Program-made: the position numbers and the translations under genes
Shown: positions 24,625 to 33,095 of the stretch, one piece after another
How positions within the stretch are numbered: the stretch's first letter is position 1
Layout: every line of letters starts with the position of its first letter
NCBI GenBank assembly: GCA_001820685.1
Contig: MHQP01000014.1
Span: 1 to 53,164 of the forward strand
Length of the DNA: 53,164 nucleotides
Direction: 5' to 3'
Source: Candidatus Sungbacteria bacterium RIFCSPLOWO2_01_FULL_47_32
Lineage (GTDB): Bacteria > Patescibacteriota > Minisyncoccia > Sungbacterales > GWA2-42-14
Notes under the pieces: generated by a model
The model's input: only the letters and a program-made list of their open reading frames with translations
Databases searched by the model: none
What the model was told of the DNA's origin: nothing

Positions 24625-24854
24625 GGGACTGTTGCCGAATGCCCTTTAAGCCGAAAACAAGGATACCGAGTCGCTCACGCGACAGACCGTCTTCGGTGTT
24701 CTTGCTTTTGGTTTAAGTTTTTCTCTCTTTCCATGGAGTTTGCATAGGTGGTTTGGTTAAAAATTAAGCTGTTTATGCTCTCATTTTAACATTTTTCCCT
24801 GCAAGAATCTCTGTGGAAAAGTGGAGGGAAAGTATTGCATTCGGCAACAGTCCC
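24625..24854. repeat. 18-bp perfect inverted repeat in a gene-poor gap
   Basis: GGGACTGTTGCCGAATGC at 24625-24642 recurs inverted at 24837-24854. Between the arms lie hairpins such as GTCGC-TCAC-GCGAC (about 24671-24684). The 653-bp gap 24390-25042 otherwise contains only an out-of-frame plus-strand ORF and a possible decayed gene on the minus strand. Confidence 0.75.
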
Positions 24855-24965
24855 TACGTATAACTGTTCTCCAAATAACTTTTCCGGGACTTCATCAAGC
24901 CGTAGAGTGACGTCTTTTATAAAATTTCTAATGGTGCTGTCTTGGAAAAACGGATTCCCAACCAT
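24786..24965 (-). pseudogene. Possible gene remnant, 59 codons
   Basis: An ATG-started frame reading MVGNPFFQDSTIRNFI, then 'KDVTLRLDEVPEKLFGEQL' and ending REKC. The sequence has a protein-like composition with alternating helix and strand character. The reading frame continues upstream to about 25018 without a start. One arm of the 18-bp inverted repeat overlaps its 3' half. I recognise no family; it may be the decayed end of a lost gene. Confidence 0.3.
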
Positions 24966-25042
24966 ATCAAAAAATCCGCAAGATGTTTTCCCTGCTGTTT
25001 TATCCGAAGAAATTCCACACCAGGATTGTTAATCATAGAGAT

Positions 25043-26143
25043 TTAGTTGGCGGGGGCGAAACACTTTTTAATAATACGAATAACCTCCTTTACTTCCTCT
25101 TCAGCAAGCCGATAATTTGTGGGCAAACAGAGCACTTCGTTCGCCAGTTTCTCCGCATTGGGAAAATCGCCTTTTTTGTGGCCGAGGTATTGAAACGCTT
25201 CAAAATACGGCAGGGGAACATTATATTGTATTCTTGCGTCAAAGCCCTGTTTCTTCAGTAAGAGCCGTAACTCGTCCCGTTTCTTGCTTAAAATAGGGAA
25301 ACGATAGCCATTGATAAAGTATTCGGATGGATTTGAAGGGAGGACCAAATCCCCCACTCTTTTAAGAAGCTCTGAATATAAAAAATAGTTTTGACGGGTT
25401 TTTTCGGTCACACGTTGAACCGACCGCAGTTTGGTATCCAGAATCGCCGCCTGGAAAGGACTTAGGTGAGAGGCGGTGCCTATTATTGGATGATTTATTC
25501 CAAACTCTTGGTAGCGCGGAGAGCCGTACGTTCGAAACAGAGATATTTTTCTCGCCAGCTCGGCATTTTTGGTTATAATCGCACCGCCATCCCCGCAACC
25601 TCCAAATACCTTGGTTGGGTTGAAACTCAAACAAGCCAGGTCTCCATAGTATCCAATTGACCCTCCCTTATATTTTGAGCCAAAAGCATGGGCTGCGTCT
25701 TCAACTACCATAAGCGCTTTGCTGTCTGCCAGTTGCCGTATGGCTTCCATATCAGCCATCCTGCCATTAAGGTGAACGGCAATTATAGCCTTGGTTTTTG
25801 GCGTTACAGCCGATTCTACTTTTTGAGGGTCAATGTTGAAACTGGCCGATTCAATATCTATAAATACCGGTTTTGCCCCGATCCAAGCAACAGCCCCGGC
25901 TGTGGAGACAAAACTTATCGCCGGAACAATGACCTCATCTCCCGGCTTTACATCGCAGGCCTTTAGCGCAAGAATAAGAGCGTCGGTACCGCTCGCCACT
26001 CCCAGGACATGCGGTATTTCAAGATAATCCGATAACTTTTTTTCAAGATCTCGTACGATTTGATTCTCCCATGGAAAATCTTTACTTTTAAGAATATTCC
26101 AGAAAGAAAGAAGAATTTTAAATTGAGAGAATAAGTCTTTCAA
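25043..26143 (-). CDS. DegT/DnrJ/EryC1-type sugar aminotransferase
   Basis: 366 residues, PLP-dependent fold type I. Lys178 in 'LSFNPTKVFGG' is the expected Schiff-base lysine and Asp149 in 'VVEDAAHAFGS' contacts the pyridine nitrogen. 'GVASGTDALILAL' and 'GDEVIVPAISFVSTA' are family hallmarks. These enzymes aminate keto-sugar nucleotides in surface glycan or antibiotic pathways. The start is TTG at 26143; only three codons separate it from an upstream stop, and no ATG occurs in the first 120 residues. Its start codon abuts that of the divergent epimerase gene. Confidence 0.92.
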   Translation of the reverse strand: MKDLFSQFKILLSFWNILKSKDFPWENQIVRDLEKKLSDYLEIPHVLGVASGTDALILALKACDVKPGDEVIVPAISFVSTAGAVAWIGAKPVFIDIESASFNIDPQKVESAVTPKTKAIIAVHLNGRMADMEAIRQLADSKALMVVEDAAHAFGSKYKGGSIGYYGDLACLSFNPTKVFGGCGDGGAIITKNAELARKISLFRTYGSPRYQEFGINHPIIGTASHLSPFQAAILDTKLRSVQRVTEKTRQNYFLYSELLKRVGDLVLPSNPSEYFINGYRFPILSKKRDELRLLLKKQGFDARIQYNVPLPYFEAFQYLGHKKGDFPNAEKLANEVLCLPTNYRLAEEEVKEVIRIIKKCFAPAN

Positions 26144-26998
26144 ATGAAGATTTTATTTATAGGCGGATCGCGTTTTGTCGGGCCGCTGGTAATAGAAGAA
26201 TTGCTCGAGCGCGGCCACGAGGTTACGGTTTTTAACCGTGGCCTGTTACGCCAATCCTATCCGAAAGAAGTAACATTTGTAAAGGGCAACCGAAACCGCG
26301 GATTTCCATTCAAAGAACGTTTTGACTCGGTGATTGATACCTGCGCTTATAGGGAGAAGCAGACGGAGCGGGTTATCAGGGAGCTAAAATTTGATTTCTT
26401 GGTTCATATAAGTACCGCCGCCGTGTATAAAAAAACGGAAACTTTCCCGCTTATCGAAGAATCGCCTCTTGGAGACTGGCCGGTTTGGGGCGATTACAAT
26501 AAGGGGAAAGTGGAATGCGAAAAAACTCTTGCGGTAAGCGGTTTGCCCTATGCGACCATAAGACCGGTTTATATCTTGGGACCCAAAAATTACCTCGCGC
26601 GGGAAAGCTTTATCTATTCAAAAATAAAAAACGGCCTTCCAACCATATTACCCGGTAATGGAAGAGCGCTGATTCAATTTATTTTTGCCGATGAAGTAGC
26701 CGAGACAATAGTTTTGATTGCGGAAAATAAAAACGAAGGAGCTTTTAATATCGCCGGCAACGACACAATAACTTTAAAAGGTCTTGTGGAAGAAATGTCA
26801 AAAATTGTTGGCAAAGAACCAATAATAAAATATAATCTAAGTGCCGACAGCGAAAAGTTCAACGAAGTCGAATTCCCCTTTGCCAACGAAAATTTTGCCG
26901 TAAGCAATGAGAAAATAAAGCGGTTGGGCATTAAATTTGTACCGCTTCTCGAAGGATTAAGAAGGGATTATAAAAATTACTATCGGCATGTTATCTGA
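26144..26998 (+). CDS. NAD-dependent epimerase/dehydratase (extended SDR)
   Basis: 284 residues. N-terminal Rossmann motif GGSRFVG (7-13), 'HISTAAVY' strand, and catalytic Tyr118-x3-Lys122 (YNKGK). The C-terminal half fits a nucleotide-sugar or reductase-like substrate pocket. Probably modifies an NDP-sugar in the glycan cluster. It overlaps the next gene by 11 bp and shares no intergenic space with the divergent aminotransferase, so its promoter must lie within that gene's 5' end. Confidence 0.88.
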   Translation: MKILFIGGSRFVGPLVIEELLERGHEVTVFNRGLLRQSYPKEVTFVKGNRNRGFPFKERFDSVIDTCAYREKQTERVIRELKFDFLVHISTAAVYKKTETFPLIEESPLGDWPVWGDYNKGKVECEKTLAVSGLPYATIRPVYILGPKNYLARESFIYSKIKNGLPTILPGNGRALIQFIFADEVAETIVLIAENKNEGAFNIAGNDTITLKGLVEEMSKIVGKEPIIKYNLSADSEKFNEVEFPFANENFAVSNEKIKRLGIKFVPLLEGLRRDYKNYYRHVI

Positions 26999-28142
26999 TT
27001 TTTTTAAAACCTTACGAATGCTCCACCGTATTCAGCACGATCGCGCCTCCTACCGCGAACTCATAGAGCTTTTATATAACGAAACTTCGCCCGAAGATAG
27101 CAATTTTTTGCGCTACAATTACGCTCCGCATATAGTAAAAATCATCACATACGGACATGCTCAAAAAACGCAGCCGGCTTTTAGCGTTATCATCCCTACA
27201 TACAATCGGTGCGACCTGCTTTTAAATACCCTAAATGCCATAGCAGGCCAAAAAAGTATCTCCCAGAACAAACCCGAAGTGATAGTGGTTGATAATTACT
27301 CGGAAGACAAAACCGAAGAGGGGGTGGCGAAGTTCGCGAACTTTCAGGAGGCGTTACATGTTATCTATATCAAGCTAAAAAAAAATTACGGAGGGGATTT
27401 TGCGAGAAACATCGGCGTACTGCACTCCCGAGGAAGCCTGCTTGTTTTTACGGATGACGATTGTATTGTTCCTCCGAATTGGCTTTCGGAATTCAAGCGG
27501 GAACTTGACGCCGATCCGAAGATTGCGGGAGTTGGCGGATTTAAGATTCCGAGATCCACAAGAGAACGTCTTGATATATATCACAGGTTTGTGATGTGGA
27601 GACACTTTCTTTTACCGCACGAAAGAACCAAAAGCCCATCCATTTTTTATAACCGATGTGGCAGTCTCAACGCCAATGTGTGCTATCGGAAAAGCATTTT
27701 TGAAAAAATTGGCGGATTTAACGTATATTTCCGGCATATCGGCTCAAGAGAGTTAAAAGTTCGTTTGCATAGGTCAGGGGCAATACTTCTGTATGAACCG
27801 CGAATGGTGGAGCACTTCGCCTACTTTTCCTTTGCTGATTACGTACGCAAGTTGCTTATTCAAGGATGGGATCGTTATTTACTGCATGTACTGCATCCAG
27901 AGGTCGAACTCAGCTCTTCATTTGGGCATTTATTGAAGCGATCGGGCCGAGATATCCTTGTTGTTTTTTCCGGACGGAATACCATGCCGTTTTTCAACGG
28001 ATCGCTTCCGGACAAGATAGGTTTTTCTTTTATTTCCATAATAACTAGTTTGTTTTTGTGGTCTGGAAAATACTGGATTCCACTGAAAATACTTGTCCCA
28101 AAAAACCGTGGCGACGACAACCTTCTCCCAATCGAGGAGTAA
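26988..28142 (+). CDS. Family 2 glycosyltransferase
   Basis: 384 residues. GT-A fold starts at 'SVIIPTYNR' (66-74); metal-binding Asp cluster TDDDC (155-159); acceptor-side 'NANVCYRKSIFEKIGGF'. A 65-residue N-terminal helical extension precedes the catalytic domain, and a hydrophobic segment lies near the C-terminus (about 345-365). Transfers a sugar from an NDP donor. The 3' end is overlapped antisense by the methyltransferase gene for 213 bp. Confidence 0.92.
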   Translation: MLSDFFKTLRMLHRIQHDRASYRELIELLYNETSPEDSNFLRYNYAPHIVKIITYGHAQKTQPAFSVIIPTYNRCDLLLNTLNAIAGQKSISQNKPEVIVVDNYSEDKTEEGVAKFANFQEALHVIYIKLKKNYGGDFARNIGVLHSRGSLLVFTDDDCIVPPNWLSEFKRELDADPKIAGVGGFKIPRSTRERLDIYHRFVMWRHFLLPHERTKSPSIFYNRCGSLNANVCYRKSIFEKIGGFNVYFRHIGSRELKVRLHRSGAILLYEPRMVEHFAYFSFADYVRKLLIQGWDRYLLHVLHPEVELSSSFGHLLKRSGRDILVVFSGRNTMPFFNGSLPDKIGFSFISIITSLFLWSGKYWIPLKILVPKNRGDDNLLPIEE

Positions 28143-28607
28143 CAGACCGAAGCGATTAAGATTTTTAGTGTCGGGATATTTTATAAAGTCTCTGGCAAAA
28201 AGCACCCGTGGATGTCTGCAAACTTCATTCCACATCTCATACATGGGCTCCGTGAAATGGATACCGTCGAAAATAACAAGTGAATACGTAGTCAATTTCG
28301 GCAAAAGAAGCAAAAAGATTTTAAGGTTAAACTCTTTGTCGTGTAGGGCGTCGATAAAAACGAAGTCATAAAGTCCTCCTTCTTGGAACGGTCGCGAACG
28401 TATACCATCTAGCGCGTCTCCCTCAAGCATTGTCCACTGCGTCTTTGAGAGCGCGACAAGATTGCGGACCGTGTAATTAATATATTCTTTGCATCCTTCA
28501 GTCATCGTCAGCTTTTTATCTTCTTGGGACTGGTCCGAAAGAATACTGGCCAATGAATGCAGATCTGATGCCCTGAAACCGGATCCGAGTAAAAGAAGGT
28601 CCTTCAT
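27930..28607 (-). CDS. Methyltransferase-like protein with an antisense-overlapping tail
   Basis: 225 residues from ATG 28607. 'YDFVFIDALHDKEFNLKIFL' and 'LVIFDGIHF' match the C-terminal half of class I O-methyltransferases (Methyltransf_24-like). The usual N-terminal glycine-rich SAM motif is not evident, so the gene may be truncated at its 5' side. The last 71 codons run antisense into the glycosyltransferase gene and are unusually basic, suggesting that the original stop codon was lost. Activity is doubtful. Confidence 0.6.
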   Translation of the reverse strand: MKDLLLLGSGFRASDLHSLASILSDQSQEDKKLTMTEGCKEYINYTVRNLVALSKTQWTMLEGDALDGIRSRPFQEGGLYDFVFIDALHDKEFNLKIFLLLLPKLTTYSLVIFDGIHFTEPMYEMWNEVCRHPRVLFARDFIKYPDTKNLNRFGLLLLDWEKVVVATVFWDKYFQWNPVFSRPQKQTSYYGNKRKTYLVRKRSVEKRHGIPSGKNNKDISARSLQ

Positions 28608-28619
28608 CGTAACTAACAA

Positions 28620-29909
28620 CTACAAAAGATTTTGGAAAATGAATTTTAGCTTACGAAATAGCGTCATTTTTTTTATGCTTTCCATAGTTTCAATTCTGGT
28701 TTCTTCGACACAAGCGTCAAAAATGTAATATAATATCTGTTTGGGCGGGGGTTCTTTTAGGGCCAAGAAGTTCTCTATTGCCGCTTTGGCTCGTAGCGAG
28801 CATCTTCCGTCATTGAACGCAAAAACCTTTCTGGTTATTTCTTCGCGCTCTGCAGCAAATTTATCCGGAGAAGCAAGCGCATGTTCGAGAGCTTTCTCCA
28901 ATTCACTTGGGTTTTTTACGCAAAAAGCAACCTTATTTTTTAATTGTTGTTCAATACTGCCGGAATACGTTTGCGGCACGAGGATTTTATTTTTGTGGTG
29001 ACGAAATCGGATGCGATGGTCTTCCAGAAATTCCTTGCTAAAAAAATCCGCTATAACGAGCGGCTTTTTTGCCAAAAGCGCTTCCAAAAGAGCGCTTGAG
29101 TTGTCTCCTAACACCACATCCGCGATTTTATAAAGCGGGAGACTATCCGTAGTGTCGTCAAATACTGTAAACCCTTTTTCCCGAAGTGAAGTAATTTTTT
29201 GGGGTTCGTCGCAAATGGTGCGATGATGTAATTTTATAATAACGTTAAACCTCTTTTTTATTGAACTCAACGGGTAGACCAGTTCATCAAGGAAAGATAG
29301 CTCGCCGTGCGTGGGAACGTAAAAAATTGTTTTTTTTGAAGAATCAAGTTGGGCTCTTGTTTTATTTATGAAATTCCGGTCCAGGGTATCGTTAAACCAA
29401 TCGTCAAATCTTGTATTGCCAACAATCGTATAATGCGTATAAAATTTGTAAAGTTCGGCCGACCTTTCTCCATAAAGAAGTAGCGAATTGAGTTTTGACT
29501 GCAGAGGGTGGAATTTCCAAAGGTCCTTCCCCGCGCCGTACTCAACCCTTATCTTGCGAATACTGCTTCTCTCCGGACGCACACAACAATAGGTAAATGT
29601 TAAGCCAACTAAGGCATCATAACGAGAAAAAAAACGCTTGAGCATCTCTCCCGACGCGTGGCGTTTCCCGCCTAAAATACGGAAGTATACACCTTTCTCA
29701 CGCAAAAGACCGACCGTCGCTCTAAGCCCGCGTCCAGCAATTTCTTCTCTGGGTGAGTCATGAACGATAAATTCTGCCTCATATTTAAACTGGGCGTATA
29801 TGTTTTTCAAGGCATAGAACTGAAAGGGATAGAAAATAATAAATCCGATCTTTGCGTGCGGATTAGGATTCTGCGGATAGCATTGCGGCTTGTGCGGGGT
29901 AAAAAACAT
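28620..29909 (-). CDS. CDP-glycerol glycerophosphotransferase-like protein (TagB/TagF family)
   Basis: 429 residues. C-terminal GT-B-like half carries 'NVIIKLHHRT' and 'ADVVLGDNSSALLEALLAKK', characteristic of the family that polymerises or primes glycerol-phosphate in teichoic-type polymers, and of related sugar-phosphate transferases. The N-terminal region (about 20-130) is an additional Rossmann-like half. It lies 19 bp after a LicC-like cytidylyltransferase-type gene, which could make its CDP-activated donor. Whether the substrate is CDP-glycerol, CDP-ribitol or something else cannot be told. Confidence 0.82.
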   Translation of the reverse strand: MFFTPHKPQCYPQNPNPHAKIGFIIFYPFQFYALKNIYAQFKYEAEFIVHDSPREEIAGRGLRATVGLLREKGVYFRILGGKRHASGEMLKRFFSRYDALVGLTFTYCCVRPERSSIRKIRVEYGAGKDLWKFHPLQSKLNSLLLYGERSAELYKFYTHYTIVGNTRFDDWFNDTLDRNFINKTRAQLDSSKKTIFYVPTHGELSFLDELVYPLSSIKKRFNVIIKLHHRTICDEPQKITSLREKGFTVFDDTTDSLPLYKIADVVLGDNSSALLEALLAKKPLVIADFFSKEFLEDHRIRFRHHKNKILVPQTYSGSIEQQLKNKVAFCVKNPSELEKALEHALASPDKFAAEREEITRKVFAFNDGRCSLRAKAAIENFLALKEPPPKQILYYIFDACVEETRIETMESIKKMTLFRKLKFIFQNLL

Positions 29910-29928
29910 GGAATTTATACAAACGATT

Positions 29929-30681
29929 TTACATCAAGTGCGGAGACATTTTTTGTTCGGCACCAATCACTTCGTGCACATGGTCAATCTCCGCGAACGG
30001 CACTGACCCGACATTCACCGCGCGAAGAGACCATCCCCGTTCGCGACGTATCGCATTTACAACGTCATACCCGAACAAATTCTCCCTTCCAGATTGTATA
30101 ATCTTCCCTGCCTTTTTAAAAAATACTTCCGAATAACCAGGTGAGAAAACGTATATTCCCGTAAACGTACCTGTAGCGGCATCGCGAATAATATCCTTCC
30201 CAATCGCCGTAACTCTCCCCCCGACATCGGCTACAACCAGTGTGTCAGAACCACCGGTGATCTCTCCGACATACAGCGCCGCTCCGCTAAGATCAGTTTC
30301 ATCACGAGCCATCTCGATTATGTGTGGGTGAAAAACAATGTCGGAGTCGAGCGCGATACACTTCTCACTCGACGCAAAGTTTTTTGCCAAATACCAGGAA
30401 TGCAGTTTGTTTGTTTTTGCATAGTCGGTATTTTCTATGAATGTAACTTTCAAAGAAGGAAACTCGTTTGCCACATACTCTTTAATCATATAACCCCGAT
30501 AGCCAACAACAATCATGACATCATCCAAGCCTGCTCGCATAAGAGCCGTGAGTTGATAGTATAAGATCGGCTTACCCTTAAGCGTTACGAGGCATTTAGG
30601 ACGAGTGCTCGTTAGTGGCAAAAGCCTACTTCCAATTCCGGCGGCAAGAATCAACACTTTGCATTGAGATTTCGGTATCAT
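29929..30681 (-). CDS. LicC-like nucleotidyltransferase
   Basis: 250 residues from ATG 30681. The signature 'LAAGIGSRLLPLTSTRPKCL' includes the phosphate-binding loop and Lys29; the metal-binding pair is Asp112/Asp114 (LDSDIVF). 'NTDYAKTNKLHSWYLA' resembles the choline-phosphate cytidylyltransferase (LicC) signature, so a CDP-linked product is more likely than a sugar nucleotide. Coupled to the CDP-glycerol transferase-like gene. The frame is open to 30711 but begins MYVTLTYMYR, which is less likely. Confidence 0.85.
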   Translation of the reverse strand: MIPKSQCKVLILAAGIGSRLLPLTSTRPKCLVTLKGKPILYYQLTALMRAGLDDVMIVVGYRGYMIKEYVANEFPSLKVTFIENTDYAKTNKLHSWYLAKNFASSEKCIALDSDIVFHPHIIEMARDETDLSGAALYVGEITGGSDTLVVADVGGRVTAIGKDIIRDAATGTFTGIYVFSPGYSEVFFKKAGKIIQSGRENLFGYDVVNAIRRERGWSLRAVNVGSVPFAEIDHVHEVIGAEQKMSPHLM

Positions 30682-30721
30682 ACGATACATATACGTTAGC
30701 GTAACATACATATTATTTTAT

Positions 30722-30757
30722 ATGAAATTCGGCATTATACCAATTGAAGGGCCGAGG
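30722..30757 (+). pseudogene. Scrap of a luciferase-like oxidoreductase start
   Basis: MKFGIIPIEGP is encoded here; the intact gene 1.3 kb away begins MKFGIVPIEGV, and the DNA differs mainly at third positions. After 12 codons the similarity ends. A duplicated gene start or what is left of a tandem copy. Confidence 0.6.
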
Positions 30758-30813
30758 CTCACGCAAAAGCTACAGGGAAAAAAGAACTTCGAAGAGCGAC
30801 AAATCTTGAGTTA

Positions 30814-30945
30814 ATGGCCAGTACAAAAGTGCCGGTACGATTCGTGGAACATCCCGAACGGAGCCTGAAGGTCGCCTATCCATCAGACTTAAAACTTGCC
30901 ACGGGCACTCTTTGGACAGCGAACTTAAAAAAGAGGCAGGCATAA
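30814..30945 (+). pseudogene. Possible decayed hicA-like toxin gene
   Basis: A 43-codon frame reads 'VRFVEHPERSLKVAYPSDLK' followed by LATGTLW, matching the HP-R-x-V-x-P...GTL core of HicA. A one-base shift restores 'SELKKEAGI', the expected last helix. The N-terminal LSGKE part is absent. Two frameshifts plus a missing start make it a dead gene if the assignment holds. Confidence 0.35.
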
Positions 30946-30966
30946 GAAACCCAACAAACAATCGAA

Positions 30967-31848
30967 CTATTTTCTGATAACCCACGTAGAATACGCATAG
31001 GGGTACCCCCGCGCATCAACGCCTTTTACCTTCCCAAAACCCGGATATGAATCTACGATGGTAAGACCGTAATTCCCGGATATCATTTTCTTCAATTTTT
31101 TCCGCGCAAGGCGATTATAGTGATAGCGCTCAACCAGATGAATATCATGATCGGCAATATCATCTTCGCTGAAAAAATTTATTACCAGCATATCGCGCGC
31201 AACCCGGAGCGCGCTCTGAAAGGCATCGGTAAGCACGGCTGGCGAGAGGTGTTCAAAGACGTGGGTCACAAGCACAATATCGTTGGACGCGTCGGGTAGC
31301 GATAAAGAACATACATTGCCGGTCGAGAACACCGCTTCGGGATATAGACGGTTCGCGTTCGCTATATTTTTTTCTGAAATATCGATGCCGCTATAGCAAA
31401 TGAACCCTGAAAGTCCGCTTTTTTTAAATCCTTCGAAGTAGTTACCAGAGCCACAACCGATATCGAGTACTGATGGTTTTTTTAATGTGCGCCGTCCAAG
31501 ACGCATCGCCTTAAAAGAACTCACCAGCGCTAGTGCGCTCCCAAATGCATCCTGTAGAAAGGGGGCTTTAGTGTGAATATATTTGATGTTTTCGAGATAG
31601 AACGACGTAAGGGGCCGGCATATTTTTTCCTCTAGATCAAACTCTGCGTCCGGATTGTGCGAGGTTAGGTACTTTAAAATAAGCTCCCGCGTAAAAAAAT
31701 GTTGGCAGTGAAAAAAAGGGTGAAAATCACCTTTTCTAAGATAGGTGGCAAGAAAGGACGACGGATGTCGGTTCCACATGTATTTTAAATTTTCCGCCTC
31801 AACTTCAACCGTAGTAATTTTTTTGTTGCTATCTTTCATGGCTATCAT
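30967..31848 (-). CDS. Class I SAM-dependent methyltransferase
   Basis: 293 residues from ATG 31848 (GGA 8 nt upstream); the frame itself opens at 31920. Motif I VLDIGCGSG at about 127-135 is intact, with acidic motif II 'YSGIDISEKNI' and motif IV-like 'DIVLVTHVFEHL'. The N-terminal 100 residues form a helical cap. Likely acts on a sugar or lipid in the surrounding biosynthetic cluster. Confidence 0.87.
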   Translation of the reverse strand: MIAMKDSNKKITTVEVEAENLKYMWNRHPSSFLATYLRKGDFHPFFHCQHFFTRELILKYLTSHNPDAEFDLEEKICRPLTSFYLENIKYIHTKAPFLQDAFGSALALVSSFKAMRLGRRTLKKPSVLDIGCGSGNYFEGFKKSGLSGFICYSGIDISEKNIANANRLYPEAVFSTGNVCSLSLPDASNDIVLVTHVFEHLSPAVLTDAFQSALRVARDMLVINFFSEDDIADHDIHLVERYHYNRLARKKLKKMISGNYGLTIVDSYPGFGKVKGVDARGYPYAYSTWVIRK

Positions 31849-32036
31849 GGCTATTTTCCACTGAAACCAAATGCATATGGATACCTTAGACCAGCCAACT
31901 AAAAATTTCAATGAGTACACGTACGAATTTCAAATACCGGAAGGCCCTGGTTGAAATACCAGGGAAATTATAACACCCTTGAAAAAATATCGAATGTATG
32001 CGAAAAAGGGATATGCAAAACTCTCAAAAAGAGAAG

Positions 32037-33017
32037 ATGAAATTCGGCATTGTGCCAATCGAGGGAGTAAAGTATTATGCTCAAGCACTGGAGGAGGTGC
32101 AGTTTGCAGAAGAGCTTGGATTTGACTCGGCGTTCATTCAGGAGCGGCATCTCGTACAGGATCACTTTTGGGCTTCCCCTCTCATTGCTGCTTCTGCCAT
32201 GCTCGCGGGAACTTCACGCATAAAAGTTGGTACAGGTATTCTCATATCACCCTTCCACCACCCCGTGCACCTCGCAGAAGATATTGCTATCCTTGATATT
32301 ACCTCTTGCGGACGTTTTATTTTTGGAACCGCCATCGGGTACAAGCCGGATGAATTTGATTTGTATGGCATTGACCCCTCAAGCCGTGGTGCCAGATTTG
32401 AGGAGAGTATGCACATCGTGAAGCGGCTTTGGACAGAGGGAAAAATTGATTTTCACGGAAAGTTTTATACCATAAAAACTGATGCCTTTGAACCGCGGCC
32501 ACACACAAAACCGCACCCGCCGCTTTGGATAGGAGGCCAGGGACCGTTGATGCTAAAACGCGCGGCGCTTTTCGCTGACGCGTGGATCCCGGGTGTCAGC
32601 ATTGCTCTCGACCAGCTTCTCCCGCTAAAGGAAGCCTTTCTCAAGCATCGTAAAGAAGCCGGGATCAAGATACCGGATGAGTGGCCGCTTAATCGCGAAG
32701 TTGTTATTGCCGAAACCCGAACGGGCGCGTGGGAACTTGCTGAAAAATATTTACTGCCGTTTTACCAAAAGACGTATGTCGGCAACTGGAAGCACCGTTA
32801 CATCACCGCAGATATGGTGAAAGACTTGCAGCAGCTCGCCAAAGACCGATTCATTATCGGTTCTCCGGATGATGTTGTAAGCGAGATCCGCCGATATAAG
32901 GATGTATATGGAACAAATTATGTGATCTGTCGATTCTTTTTTGGTAACATTCCGCATGAAACTATAATGAAAGAATTAGAGCTTTTTGCCAAAACAGTTA
33001 TGCCGACTTTCGGATAA
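32037..33017 (+). CDS. Luciferase-like flavin-dependent oxidoreductase (LLM class)
   Basis: 326 residues, TIM-barrel of the bacterial luciferase-like family: 'RIKVGTGILISPFHHPVHLA', 'PLWIGGQGPLML' and 'FIIGSPDDVVSEIRRY'. These enzymes use FMN or F420 for oxidations and monooxygenations of small molecules. I chose ATG 32037 (MKFGIVPIEG) because it matches the family start and the nearby remnant copy; the frame opens 13 codons earlier. It leads a plus-strand run that continues with PIG-L and the first PaaK-like ligase. Confidence 0.92.
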   Translation: MKFGIVPIEGVKYYAQALEEVQFAEELGFDSAFIQERHLVQDHFWASPLIAASAMLAGTSRIKVGTGILISPFHHPVHLAEDIAILDITSCGRFIFGTAIGYKPDEFDLYGIDPSSRGARFEESMHIVKRLWTEGKIDFHGKFYTIKTDAFEPRPHTKPHPPLWIGGQGPLMLKRAALFADAWIPGVSIALDQLLPLKEAFLKHRKEAGIKIPDEWPLNREVVIAETRTGAWELAEKYLLPFYQKTYVGNWKHRYITADMVKDLQQLAKDRFIIGSPDDVVSEIRRYKDVYGTNYVICRFFFGNIPHETIMKELELFAKTVMPTFG

Positions 33018-33095
33018 AGAAATATTGGTACAGCATATATTTGTTAATTTTTCTAATAAGACATCAAGTCGCTACGCAAGATCTTACCACATATT

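Noticed and set aside
24541-24747. 68-codon plus-strand ORF in the gap after 24390
   Set aside because: It spans hairpins and one arm of the inverted repeat; arginine-rich random-looking sequence.
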